Shown here: piece after piece, positions 8,219-16,456 of the stretch | Numbering within the stretch: position 1 is the stretch's first letter | How the letters are laid out: each line of letters starts with the position of its first letter | Assembly (NCBI GenBank): GCA_902551895.1 | Contig: CACDEU010000009.1 | Coordinates: forward strand, 1-38,789 | Origin: an uncultured Pelagibacteraceae bacterium | Lineage (GTDB): Bacteria > Pseudomonadota > Alphaproteobacteria > Pelagibacterales > Pelagibacteraceae | Direction of reading: 5' to 3' | DNA: 38,789 nucleotides | Made by a program: the position numbers and the translations under genes | Notes under the pieces: generated by a model | Database searches by the model: none | What the model was told of the DNA's origin: nothing | Seen by the model: only the letters and a program-made list of their open reading frames with translations

Positions 8219-9022
8219 ATGATGATATCAATAAACCCATTTGCAACATTAGCTGAAACTGTATCACCAATATTTATGCAGTCTTTTGTTGTTTTAATGG
8301 TTATCTTAATTGTTGTTGGCACCTTTGTAGATATTATTCATAAAAAAAATGTTAAGTATTTTTTTGAAAATGCAAAAAAAGCAAAATTATCTGCTACTAA
8401 ATCTTTAAGCACAGGTGAAAGAATATCTGTAATTTCTAAAACAATCGTAAGCGATATAGCTACTACTTCTGAACTTGGGGCTGGCAAAAGAAGAGCAGCT
8501 CATTTGCTTGGGATGTATGGAACAATTTTATTCTGGGTAGCATCAGCAATAATGATTTTTTGTTATTCAAGTCCATCTTCAGATACTCCATCTTTCTGGC
8601 CTATCATTTGGCACGTAGGTGCTATTATGACAGTAGTTGGAGGAGGTTGGTTTTGGTTTTTCTTGAGAGTAGACGTTTATTCAGAAGCTCAACCTTGGTA
8701 TAGAATTATAAAAGCAGATTTATTTGTTCTTGCTCTTGTTGCGTCATCTCTAACTGGTTTAATTTGGTCTTATTTACAATTTTTAAATTTAAATGACAGA
8801 TGGGATGATAAAGTATTTTTAGTATTATTTATTGTATCAAACCTTGTTTTATTTGGAGGAGTATATTGGTCTAAATTTGCACATATGTTTTATAAACCAG
8901 GAGCTGCGATACAGAAAAATTTAGCAGAAGCAGACGGTTCCAGAGACAATTTGCCACCCGAAGCAGATGCCCCAAAACAATTTGGATTAGGTATAAGTAG
9001 AGAAAATCCAAAACATTATTAA
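8219..9022 (+). CDS. aprM: AprM, membrane protein associated with adenylylsulfate reductase
   Basis: 267 residues with about five hydrophobic segments (roughly 18-38, 101-119, 125-145, 165-184 and 199-217) and a polar, acidic C-terminal tail. A strong ribosome site AAGGGAG (8204-8210) sits 8 bases before ATG 8219; a second ATG follows directly at 8222. In SAR11 and some sulfur oxidisers a protein of this size precedes aprBA and is thought to anchor the reductase and pass electrons to or from quinone, in place of the QmoABC complex. Assignment rests on position directly before aprB plus this architecture. No haem-binding pattern is certain, although His residues occur in the helices. Confidence 0.82.
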   Translation: MMISINPFATLAETVSPIFMQSFVVLMVILIVVGTFVDIIHKKNVKYFFENAKKAKLSATKSLSTGERISVISKTIVSDIATTSELGAGKRRAAHLLGMYGTILFWVASAIMIFCYSSPSSDTPSFWPIIWHVGAIMTVVGGGWFWFFLRVDVYSEAQPWYRIIKADLFVLALVASSLTGLIWSYLQFLNLNDRWDDKVFLVLFIVSNLVLFGGVYWSKFAHMFYKPGAAIQKNLAEADGSRDNLPPEADAPKQFGLGISRENPKHY

Positions 9023-9050
9023 TATGATTTTGAAAGGAATAAAATAAATT

Positions 9051-9521
9051 ATGTCAACTTTTGTATACATGACTCGTTGTGATGGTTGTGGTCATTGTGT
9101 AGATATTTGTCCTTCAGATATTATGCACATAGATGAAACTATAAGACGTGCAAAAAATATTGAACCAAATTTTTGTTGGGAATGTTATTCTTGCGTTAAA
9201 GCTTGTCCTAATCATGCAATTGATGTTCGAGGTTATGCTGACTTTGCTCCTATGGGACACAGTGTAAGAGTTAGAAGAGAAGAAGAAAAAGGAACAATAT
9301 CTTGGAAAATTAAATTTAGAAATGGGACAGTAAAAGACTTTGTTTCTCCAATAACAACAAAACCATGGGGAAAATTTATTCCAAAACTTGCTGATGGTGA
9401 TAAACCAAACCAAGGAGAAATAAATTCGCAAATTCTTTATTCAGAACCCGAGGGTTTAAATACAAAAAAAGAATTACCTAAAGTAGAAAAAAGTGCATTT
9501 AAAAAAGGTGTTTATTATTAA
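9051..9521 (+). CDS. aprB: Adenylylsulfate reductase beta subunit, 2 x [4Fe-4S] ferredoxin
   Basis: 156 residues. Two cluster motifs: C10-x2-C13-x2-C16-x3-C20 ('CDGCGHCVDICP') and C42-x2-C45-x2-C48-x3-C52 ('CWECYSCVKACP'), followed by 'RGYADFAPMG', a hallmark of AprB. The subunit carries electrons between AprA flavin and the membrane partner. The first cluster has the short regular ferredoxin spacing; AprB of sulfate reducers has extra residues between its second and third cysteines. The stop shares one base with the aprA start (TAATG), implying coupled, stoichiometric synthesis. A ribosome site (AAAGGA) lies upstream at rather long spacing. Confidence 0.93.
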   Translation: MSTFVYMTRCDGCGHCVDICPSDIMHIDETIRRAKNIEPNFCWECYSCVKACPNHAIDVRGYADFAPMGHSVRVRREEEKGTISWKIKFRNGTVKDFVSPITTKPWGKFIPKLADGDKPNQGEINSQILYSEPEGLNTKKELPKVEKSAFKKGVYY

Positions 9522-11377
9522 TGGCTAGAAAAACTATAGTTGAAGATTGTGATATTCTTGTTGTAGGTGGTGGTATGGCTGGCACTGGTGCCACTTTTGA
9601 AGCTAGACACTGGGGAAGAGATTTAAAAATTATTTGTGTAGAAAAAGCGAATATCGACAGAAGTGGAGCTGTAGCCCAAGGTCTATATGCAATCAACTGT
9701 TATATGGGAATGCAATGGGGAGAAAATCAGCCAGAAGATCATGTTCGTTATGCTCGAAATGATCTAATGGGTCTAGTTAGAGAAGATCTTGGCTATGATA
9801 TGGCCCGTCACGTAGACTCAACAGTACACATGTTTGATGAATGGGGCTTGCCAATGATGAAGAATAAAGAAACTGGCCGTTACCAACGTGAAGGTAAATG
9901 GCAAATAATGATTCATGGAGAAAGTTATAAGCCAATAGTAGCTGAAGCAGCAAAAAAATCTGCAGATAAAATTTATAATAGGATCATGATTACTCATCTA
10001 CTAATGGATGAAGCAAAAGAAAATAGAGTAGGTGGAGCAGTGGGATTTAATATGAGAACTGGAGACTATTATGTGTTCAGAGCAAAAACTGTAATAGTTG
10101 CTGCAGGTGGAGCTTCTCATATTTTTAAACCAAGAGCTGTTGGAGAAGGAATGGGAAGAACTTGGTATGCACCTTGGAGTAATGGATCAGCATATGCTCT
10201 TCCGATTGAAGCTGGAGCTAAAATGACACAAATGGAAAATAGAATTGTGTTATGTAGATTTAAAGATGGTTATGGTCCTGTAGGAGCTTATTTTTTACAT
10301 TTAAAAACTTATACTCAGAATGCCAATGGAGAGAATTATGAGAAGAAATGGTACGATAAAACTAAAGAGTTAGTTGGTGAATATATTGACCACCATCCAA
10401 CTCCAACTTGTTTACGTAATCATGCTTTTATACAAGAAGTCATGGCAGGTGGCGGTCCAATTCACATGGTTACTAAAGAGGCTTTCCAAGATCCTCATTT
10501 AGAAACAGTAGGTTGGGAAAATTTCCTAGGAATGACCGTAGGACAAGCTGTTGTTTGGGCATCACAAAATATTGATCCAAAATATACAAATCCTGAATTA
10601 ACTACTTCTGAACCTTATGTAATGGGTTCACATGCTACTTGTTCTGGGGCATGGGTTAGTGGACCAGAAGATATTGCTCCTCCAGAATATTTTTGGGGGT
10701 ATAATAGAATGACAACCGTCGAAGGTTTATTTGGTGCAGGAGATACTGTCGGTGGAAGTGCCCACAAATTCTCATCAGGGTCATTTACAGAAGGTAGATT
10801 GGCCGCTAAGGCAGCTGTTAAGTATATTGAAGAGGAAAAAGCCAAAGATATAAATGTAAGTGACAAACAATGCGAAGATTTTAAAGATATTATATTTAAA
10901 CCACTGGAAAATTACACCGTTGGAAGAAACGAAATTACAGGTGGAACTGTCTCTCCAAGCTATATATCACCAATTCAAGGTCTTCAACGTCTACAGAAGA
11001 TTATGGACGAGTACGTTGGAGGAATATCTTATAATTATATGACTAATGAAAATACTCTTAAAAGAGGTCTAGAATTATTAGATTGGTTACAAGAAGACCT
11101 TGAAAAAGTAGGTGCAGAAGATTATCACCAGTTAATGAGAGCTTGGGAGTTAAAACATAGAACTCTTACATCACAATGTGTGACCGAACATACTCTTTTT
11201 AGACAAGAAACCCGTTGGCCAGGTTATTATTACAGAGGTGACTACATGAAGTTAGATGACGAAAACTGGCATTGTTTAACTTTATCAAGAAGAGACCCTA
11301 AAACTGGTAAGTTCACGATGGAGAAGGCACCAGTTTATCATATCGTTGACGAAAAAGAGAAGAAGGAAGCTTCATAA
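9521..11377 (+). CDS. aprA: Adenylylsulfate reductase alpha subunit (FAD)
   Basis: 618 residues, normal for AprA. The FAD-binding N-terminus is 'DILVVGGGMAGTGATFEA' (11-28), followed by 'DRSGAVAQGLYAINCYMG'. The C-terminal 'TEHTLFRQETRWPGYYYRGDY' region is typical of AprA. The enzyme interconverts adenosine 5'-phosphosulfate and sulfite plus AMP. SAR11 cells are known to need reduced sulfur and lack assimilatory sulfate reduction, so the likely direction here is sulfite oxidation to APS. ATP sulfurylase (sat), the expected next step, is not in the window. The next gene begins 8 bases after the stop, so the operon continues. Confidence 0.95.
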   Translation: MARKTIVEDCDILVVGGGMAGTGATFEARHWGRDLKIICVEKANIDRSGAVAQGLYAINCYMGMQWGENQPEDHVRYARNDLMGLVREDLGYDMARHVDSTVHMFDEWGLPMMKNKETGRYQREGKWQIMIHGESYKPIVAEAAKKSADKIYNRIMITHLLMDEAKENRVGGAVGFNMRTGDYYVFRAKTVIVAAGGASHIFKPRAVGEGMGRTWYAPWSNGSAYALPIEAGAKMTQMENRIVLCRFKDGYGPVGAYFLHLKTYTQNANGENYEKKWYDKTKELVGEYIDHHPTPTCLRNHAFIQEVMAGGGPIHMVTKEAFQDPHLETVGWENFLGMTVGQAVVWASQNIDPKYTNPELTTSEPYVMGSHATCSGAWVSGPEDIAPPEYFWGYNRMTTVEGLFGAGDTVGGSAHKFSSGSFTEGRLAAKAAVKYIEEEKAKDINVSDKQCEDFKDIIFKPLENYTVGRNEITGGTVSPSYISPIQGLQRLQKIMDEYVGGISYNYMTNENTLKRGLELLDWLQEDLEKVGAEDYHQLMRAWELKHRTLTSQCVTEHTLFRQETRWPGYYYRGDYMKLDDENWHCLTLSRRDPKTGKFTMEKAPVYHIVDEKEKKEAS

Positions 11378-11385
11378 TTATATTA

Positions 11386-11736
11386 ATGAGTCTTCTAGAC
11401 AAATCCGAGGAAGAAATAATCAAAATCGCTGAACCCATTTGGGCTAACCTTGTAAAGTCATCAAACATAAAGGACTATGGAGGATTTACTAAAGATTTCT
11501 CATCTCAGATGCTCTATGGAGCTAATGAAGTGGAACTTGGAAAGCAATGGGCAAGTAATGACCTTATATCTTCATTGTCTGAGGGCTGTAAAGCGTTCGG
11601 CTGCCTTAAGAGAGGTCAACATGTTACTATTTTATATAAACAGACCAGCACAAAGATACCAGGAGAGTTTTTAGGACGGCTTGTCTTAGGGGAAGAGGGA
11701 GACGAGATCAAAGTTTTCGGAGCTACAATCTTTTAA
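11386..11736 (+). CDS. Uncharacterised 116-residue protein in the apr operon
   Basis: Begins 8 bases after aprA and is surely co-transcribed. The product is soluble, with no signal peptide or membrane helix. The N-terminal half looks helical ('KSEEEIIKIAEPIWANLV'), the C-terminal third looks like beta strands ('HVTILYKQTSTKIPGEFLGRLVL', 'EIKVFGATIF'). Two cysteines lie close together in 'CKAFGC'. I do not recognise the family. Base composition stands out: two 60-base lines counted by hand (11401-11460, 11581-11640) give 38% and 40% G+C, against 25% for a line in pabB. Position suggests a role tied to AprBA, such as assembly or substrate handling, but nothing in the sequence proves it. Confidence 0.8.
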   Translation: MSLLDKSEEEIIKIAEPIWANLVKSSNIKDYGGFTKDFSSQMLYGANEVELGKQWASNDLISSLSEGCKAFGCLKRGQHVTILYKQTSTKIPGEFLGRLVLGEEGDEIKVFGATIF

Positions 11737-11800
11737 AAATTTTTTTAAATATTTTCAAAAATTACTTGCAAAATTTTAAAACCAGGTGTAATTCCTAGTT

Positions 11801-11947
11801 ATGCTTAACAATTTTTTTAAAAATATTAAATCCTCTGTTAAGCAACTTCCAAATCTTCAATCATTTATTAGTGCAAAATCAGCACTTTATTTTGGTTTAG
11901 CAGCGTACTGGGGACTAATTCTTTTTGGAACTTTTTTTAATATATAA
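11801..11947 (+). CDS. Small membrane protein, 48 residues, upstream of tauE
   Basis: Start ATG 11801, stop TAA 11945-11947. It occupies the only sizeable gap between the apr operon and the exporter gene. The N-terminal half is polar and basic ('KNIKSSVKQLPNLQ'), followed by one hydrophobic, aromatic helix 'SALYFGLAAYWGLILFGTFF' at about residues 27-46. That is a plausible single-pass protein with a cytoplasmic N-terminus. No ribosome site is clear. The gene lies 43 bases before tauE on the same strand. Function unknown; it could be an accessory subunit of the exporter or of AprM. The call depends on conservation that I cannot test. Confidence 0.5.
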   Translation: MLNNFFKNIKSSVKQLPNLQSFISAKSALYFGLAAYWGLILFGTFFNI

Positions 11948-11990
11948 TCAAATAGTTGACTTTAATATTTTAGGAGAATAGTTAATAACT

Positions 11991-13076
11991 ATGGAGTATT
12001 TTCTTCCAATAGCAGAAGTTTATGTAAACCTTCCTTTAATATTCATTCTTAGTTTAGTTGTTGGAGTTCTTTCAGGTTTATTTGGTGTTGGTGGAGGTTT
12101 TTTAATGACTCCTTTTTTAATTTTTTTAGGTGTACCCCCTGCCTATGCAGTTCCTAATGAAGCAAATAATATTTTAGGTACATCAATATCAGGCTCGACC
12201 ACTCATTATCTTAAAGGCACTTTAGATTATAAAATGGGATTTATGATTGTGATAGGTGGTGCGGCGGGAACTATTTTAGGAATTATAACATTTTCATATT
12301 TCCAAGACATAGGAAAGATTAATATCGTTATCTCATTGTCTTATATGTATATCCTAGCAATTATTGGAACAATAATGCTTGTTCAAGGAGTTACAGAAAT
12401 TGATAGAGCAAGAAGAAAAATTGTTGTTAGAAAAAAACTTCACTCTCATTATTGGATACATGGTTTACCATTTAGAATGAGATTTAAAAAATCTAAATTA
12501 TATGAAAGTGCCTTTACACCAATTATTATTGGTTTAGTTGTTGGATTTATAGCCGCAATAATGGGTATTGGTGGTGCATTTATTTTGGTACCTGCAATGA
12601 TTTATATAATAGGTATGCCAACCAAACTTATTCCAGGCACATCTTTGTTTGTTACAATTTTTGTTAGTGCAATTGTTACTGTTCTTCATGCTTTTAATTA
12701 TGGTTCAATTGATCTTATGCTTGTAATGATATTGATTTGCGGCTCCATTTTAGGTGTACAGGTAGGTCAAAAAGTCGGAGAGAAAGTTGATAGCTCTGAA
12801 TTTAAAACTATTCTAGCAGTTCTTTTACTATTAGTTGGTATAGCAATAGCTTACGATGCATTTTTTGCAGAAAAAACTCTGGAGGTTGTAACTAACAATG
12901 GTGCTAAAAATTTAAGTCCTTTTGCAAAATTTATAAAAGATATATCAATAAATGTTCCTGTACTTTATGGAATGTTATCAATATTACTGGCTCTTATTTT
13001 AGGAGTTGGTGCTGCAATATTAAGAAGATTTTTTTCTAACTTAAGAAAAAATAAACAGGCTACAAAAAGCAAATAA
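11991..13076 (+). CDS. TauE/SafE-family sulfite or sulfonate exporter
   Basis: 361 residues. Two homologous halves each contain the family glycine motif: 'GVLSGLFGVGGGFLMTPFLIF' spans about residues 25-45, and 'VGFIAAIMGIGGAFILVPAMI' about 184-204. About eight to nine membrane helices are visible, with a basic cytoplasmic loop near 135-165 and an extra helix at about 330-350 before a Lys-rich end. TauE-type carriers export sulfite or sulfoacetate during sulfonate breakdown. Neighbours that make sulfite (xsc, suyAB) or consume it (aprBA) support sulfite as cargo. An AGGAG is present upstream but about 14 bases from the ATG. The exact substrate is inference. Confidence 0.85.
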   Translation: MEYFLPIAEVYVNLPLIFILSLVVGVLSGLFGVGGGFLMTPFLIFLGVPPAYAVPNEANNILGTSISGSTTHYLKGTLDYKMGFMIVIGGAAGTILGIITFSYFQDIGKINIVISLSYMYILAIIGTIMLVQGVTEIDRARRKIVVRKKLHSHYWIHGLPFRMRFKKSKLYESAFTPIIIGLVVGFIAAIMGIGGAFILVPAMIYIIGMPTKLIPGTSLFVTIFVSAIVTVLHAFNYGSIDLMLVMILICGSILGVQVGQKVGEKVDSSEFKTILAVLLLLVGIAIAYDAFFAEKTLEVVTNNGAKNLSPFAKFIKDISINVPVLYGMLSILLALILGVGAAILRRFFSNLRKNKQATKSK

Positions 13077-13080
13077 TTAT

Positions 13081-14247
13081 TTAAGCACTTCTGAACAACT
13101 TAGTCATAATAAATTCTTTATGACCTAGTACTTCAGCACAAGTTAAACGACCACTAGCAGCTCTGATTGTTGTTTTTATGAGCTCATCACCAGCTTGGTC
13201 CATATTCATTTCTCTTTTTAAGATTTTTGAAACATCTAAATCAATATGTTCTTTCATATTAACTGCTGTACTAGGATTTCCTGTTAATTTAACAACAGGT
13301 TCGATTGCATTACCTATAATATTACCTTGTCCAGTTGGAAATAGATGAATATTAAAACCCGCTGCTGCTTGTAAAGTTAAACATTCTCCAGCAGCAGAAG
13401 ATGTATCCATAAAGTACAAACCAGGGCCTTTTTTAGGTTCTTCAGCTGGAGTTAATACATCAATGAATGTTCTTGATCCGATTTTTTGAAAATTACCAAA
13501 AGCTTTTTCCTCAATTGTTGTTAAACCACCAGCAATATTACCTGCTGTTGGTTGGCTTTCTGAAAGATCGTTAGTAGCTTCTTTAAGAATAAAATCATTA
13601 TAATCGCTCCAAGTTTTCATGAATTTTTTTTGTGCTTCAGGTGTTGAACCTCTTGTTGCACAAACTTTTTCAGCACCTGTTAACTCTGAAGTTTCACCAA
13701 AGCAAAGATGAACTCCTAATGGTTCTAATTTATCCATTAAATTACCAACAGCTGGGTTAGCAGCCATTCCTGATGTTGTGTCAGACTCTCCACATTTAAC
13801 TGATATCCATAAATCACTTAAAGGACATTCTTCTCTTTGCTTTTCTGAAGCCCACTGAGAAAATTCTTGAGCTTTTTTTGAAGCAGTCATTATTGTTTTA
13901 ATATCTCCCGCTCCTTCAATACTAAAACCTTCAACAGGCTTTCCAGTTGTAGCTATCGCATCAACAATTCTTTTAGTCCATTTAGGCTCAATACCTATTA
14001 CAACACAAGCAGCTACATTTGGATTTTTTCCAGTTCCTATCATTGTATCGAAAAATAATTCTAGATCTGCGCCAAACTGTAATCTTCCATAAGCATGAGG
14101 TATTGCAAATGTACCTTTTATATTATTAGCAACAGCTTCAGCACATGCATTTGAAATGTCATCAACAGGAAGAATTACAACATGATTTCTAGTTCCAACC
14201 CTTCCATTTTCTCTTTTGTAGCCTAAAAAACTTTTTGGAATTTCCAT
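13081..14247 (-). CDS. suyB: (2R)-sulfolactate sulfo-lyase beta subunit (SuyB, UxaA family)
   Basis: 388 residues of the altronate dehydratase/UxaA large-domain family. SuyB-type features: '[22 protein letters not shown]' region at 9-30, '[12 protein letters not shown]', '[10 protein letters not shown]', '[11 protein letters not shown]', '[20 protein letters not shown]', 'MDTSSAAGE', '[11 protein letters not shown]' and 'NMDQAGD'. These match sulfolactate sulfo-lyase better than altronate or galactarate dehydratases as I know them. With SuyA it splits sulfolactate into pyruvate and sulfite; the conserved cysteines probably hold the metal site. The order suyA-suyB with a 4-base gap indicates one transcript. 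Alternative: another UxaA-family sugar-acid dehydratase. Confidence 0.83.
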   Translation of the reverse strand: MEIPKSFLGYKRENGRVGTRNHVVILPVDDISNACAEAVANNIKGTFAIPHAYGRLQFGADLELFFDTMIGTGKNPNVAACVVIGIEPKWTKRIVDAIATTGKPVEGFSIEGAGDIKTIMTASKKAQEFSQWASEKQREECPLSDLWISVKCGESDTTSGMAANPAVGNLMDKLEPLGVHLCFGETSELTGAEKVCATRGSTPEAQKKFMKTWSDYNDFILKEATNDLSESQPTAGNIAGGLTTIEEKAFGNFQKIGSRTFIDVLTPAEEPKKGPGLYFMDTSSAAGECLTLQAAAGFNIHLFPTGQGNIIGNAIEPVVKLTGNPSTAVNMKEHIDLDVSKILKREMNMDQAGDELIKTTIRAASGRLTCAEVLGHKEFIMTKLFRSA

Positions 14248-14251
14248 ATTA

Positions 14252-14539
14252 TTACCACTTCTTAGTTTTTACATTATGAACATGAACATGCTCACCTTTT
14301 TTAATATCTTTAACAACTTTTCCAATATCATGACCATACTTTAAAATTGTATCTCCTTCTTTAAAGTCGATCATTGCAATTTTATGTCCTAACGGGATTT
14401 CATTTTTAGATTGAATTTTAACAGATTTATCATTTTCCATAACCCAGCAATTACATTCTTGATTAGGGGTTATTTTCTCAATAACTACAACACCTACATT
14501 GTCTTTTTCATCATGAATAATTATATCTGTATTAGCCAT
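14252..14539 (-). CDS. suyA: Sulfolactate sulfo-lyase alpha subunit (SuyA, SAF domain)
   Basis: 95 residues, the stand-alone SAF domain that forms the small subunit of UxaA-type dehydratases and sulfo-lyases. Characteristic segments: '[14 protein letters not shown]' (13-26), '[16 protein letters not shown]' (48-63), '[23 protein letters not shown]' region (67-89), where 'YG..IG' and 'GEHVHVHN' are the conserved turn and the metal/substrate-side His strand. It works with SuyB in the cytoplasm. It is divergent from xsc across 92 bases, so both sulfite-releasing routes may be controlled from the same spacer. Confidence 0.83.
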   Translation of the reverse strand: MANTDIIIHDEKDNVGVVVIEKITPNQECNCWVMENDKSVKIQSKNEIPLGHKIAMIDFKEGDTILKYGHDIGKVVKDIKKGEHVHVHNVKTKKW

Positions 14540-14631
14540 AGCGACGATTTCTTTATTTGAAATTTCTTTGATCTTATATATTAATCATGTCCTTAAACAA
14601 ATAAAAATTTTATATATAGAAAGATTGTAAA
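14540..14631 (+). promoter_or_regulatory. Divergent spacer between suyAB and xsc
   Basis: This 92-base AT-rich spacer separates two operons that both release sulfite from sulfonates. It must hold the promoters for both unless they are read from afar. On the xsc side, 'TTTTATATATAG' about 20 bases before the ATG could contain a -10 element. I see no clean operator palindrome and no regulator gene next to it. Position-based call only. Confidence 0.35.
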
Positions 14632-16416
14632 ATGACGAAAATGAACACAGAAGAAGCATTTATCAAAGTTCTTCAAATGCATGGAATAGAACATGCATTT
14701 GGAATAATCGGTTCAGCATTTATGCCTATTTCTGATTTATTTCCTAAAGCAGGTATAACTTTTTGGGATGTTGCTCATGAAACCAATGGTGGATTAATTG
14801 CAGATGGATACACTAGGGCAACTGGAAAAATGTCAATGGTTATTGCCCAAAACGGTCCAGGTATAACAGGACTTGTTACACCTATAAAAACAGCCTACTG
14901 GAATCATACGCCATTACTTTTAGTTACACCTCAAGCAGCAAATAAAACTATGGGGCAAGGTGGATTTCAAGAAGTTGAACAAATGAATTTATTTAAAGAC
15001 ATGGTTTGCTATCAAGAAGAAGTTAGAGATCCATCAAGAATGGCTGAAGTTCTAAACAGAGTAATTGAAAAAGCAATTAGAGGTTCTGCTCCAGCACAAA
15101 TAAATGTACCAAGAGATTATTGGACACAAGTCATAGATATCGATCTACCTCCAATAGTAAGATTAGAAAGACAAGGAGGAGGAGAGGACGCAATAACTAA
15201 AGCTGCGAAATTACTATCCGAAGCTAAATTTCCTGTAATTTTATCTGGAGCTGGTGTAGTTATCGGCGGAGCTATTGAAGATTGTAAAAAACTAGCAGAA
15301 AAATTAGACTCTCCTGTATGTAGTGGTTATCAACATAACGATAGTTTTCCTGGAAGCCATCCTTTAGCAGTTGGTCCTTTAGGATACAATGGTTCTAAAG
15401 CAGCGATGCAACTAATTTCAAAAGCAGATGTCGTACTTGCGCTTGGGACAAGATTAAATCCATTTTCAACTTTACCAGGCTATGGCTTAGATTATTGGCC
15501 AAAAGATGCAAAAATTATTCAAGTAGACATGAATTCAGATAGAATAGGATTAACAAAAAAAGTTACAGTTGGAATTTGTGGAGATGCAAAACTTGTTTCA
15601 CAACAAATTTTAGAAAAACTATCCTCAAATGCTGGTGACAAAGGAAGAGAAGAAAGAAAAAATTTAATACACCAAACAAAATCTGCATGGTTACAAACAT
15701 TAACAAGTTTAGATCATGAAGATGATGATCCAGGAACAGTTTGGAATAAAGAAGCAAGAGAAAGAGATAGTGATAGAATGTCTCCAAGACAAGCCTGGAG
15801 AGCGATACAAGCCGGCATGCCAGAGGATGTTATTATTTCTTCTGATATAGGTAATAACTGTGCAATAGGTAATGCCTATCCCACATTTGAAAAAGGAAGA
15901 AAGTATTTAGCGCCAGGTCTGTTTGGTCCATGCGGTTATGGTTTTCCTTCAATACTAGGCGCAAAAATTGGATGTCCAGATACACCAGTAATTGGATTTG
16001 CAGGTGATGGAGCTTTTGGAATAAGTATGAATGAAATGAGCTCATGCGCAAGAAAAGAATGGCCAAAAATAACAATGGTTATTTTTAGAAATTATCAATG
16101 GGGCGCAGAAAAAAGAAACTCCATACTCTGGTTTGATGATAATTTTGTTGGAACGGAACTAGATCCTGAACTAAGTTATGCAAAAGTAGCTAATGCGTGT
16201 GGATTAAAAGGGGTTACAGTGAAGACTATGGAAGAAACAACTAAAGCTATTAAACAATCATGTGAAGATCAAAAAAAAGGAATAACAACATTTATTGAAG
16301 TTATTCTTAATCAAGAACTAGGCGAGCCTTTTAGAAGAGATGCTATGAAAAAACCAGTTGAGGTTGCTGGTATAAATAAAGAGGATATGAAGCCACAAAA
16401 ACCAGCAATAAATTAA
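14632..16416 (+). CDS. xsc: Sulfoacetaldehyde acetyltransferase (Xsc), ThDP enzyme
   Basis: 594 residues, full length. The N-terminal domain reads 'GIIGSAFMPISDLFP' (24-38), 'AHETNGGLIADGYTRATGKM' with the ThDP-activating Glu50, then 'NGPGITGLVTPIKTAYWNHT' and 'TPQAANKTMGQGGFQEVEQM', all hallmarks of Xsc rather than acetolactate synthase. The cofactor motif is GDG at 458-460 through N487 in 'VIFRN'. It converts sulfoacetaldehyde and phosphate into acetyl phosphate and sulfite in the cytoplasm. Sulfoacetaldehyde would come from taurine or isethionate; no pyruvate transaminase or isethionate dehydrogenase is recognisable here. Acetyl phosphate needs phosphotransacetylase or acetate kinase, also not in the window. 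ATG 14632 and a second ATG at 14641 are both possible starts. Confidence 0.95.
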   Translation: MTKMNTEEAFIKVLQMHGIEHAFGIIGSAFMPISDLFPKAGITFWDVAHETNGGLIADGYTRATGKMSMVIAQNGPGITGLVTPIKTAYWNHTPLLLVTPQAANKTMGQGGFQEVEQMNLFKDMVCYQEEVRDPSRMAEVLNRVIEKAIRGSAPAQINVPRDYWTQVIDIDLPPIVRLERQGGGEDAITKAAKLLSEAKFPVILSGAGVVIGGAIEDCKKLAEKLDSPVCSGYQHNDSFPGSHPLAVGPLGYNGSKAAMQLISKADVVLALGTRLNPFSTLPGYGLDYWPKDAKIIQVDMNSDRIGLTKKVTVGICGDAKLVSQQILEKLSSNAGDKGREERKNLIHQTKSAWLQTLTSLDHEDDDPGTVWNKEARERDSDRMSPRQAWRAIQAGMPEDVIISSDIGNNCAIGNAYPTFEKGRKYLAPGLFGPCGYGFPSILGAKIGCPDTPVIGFAGDGAFGISMNEMSSCARKEWPKITMVIFRNYQWGAEKRNSILWFDDNFVGTELDPELSYAKVANACGLKGVTVKTMEETTKAIKQSCEDQKKGITTFIEVILNQELGEPFRRDAMKKPVEVAGINKEDMKPQKPAIN

Positions 16417-16456
16417 ATTATCCATATTAAATTAGTTTCAGTATAATCTTAGTTCA

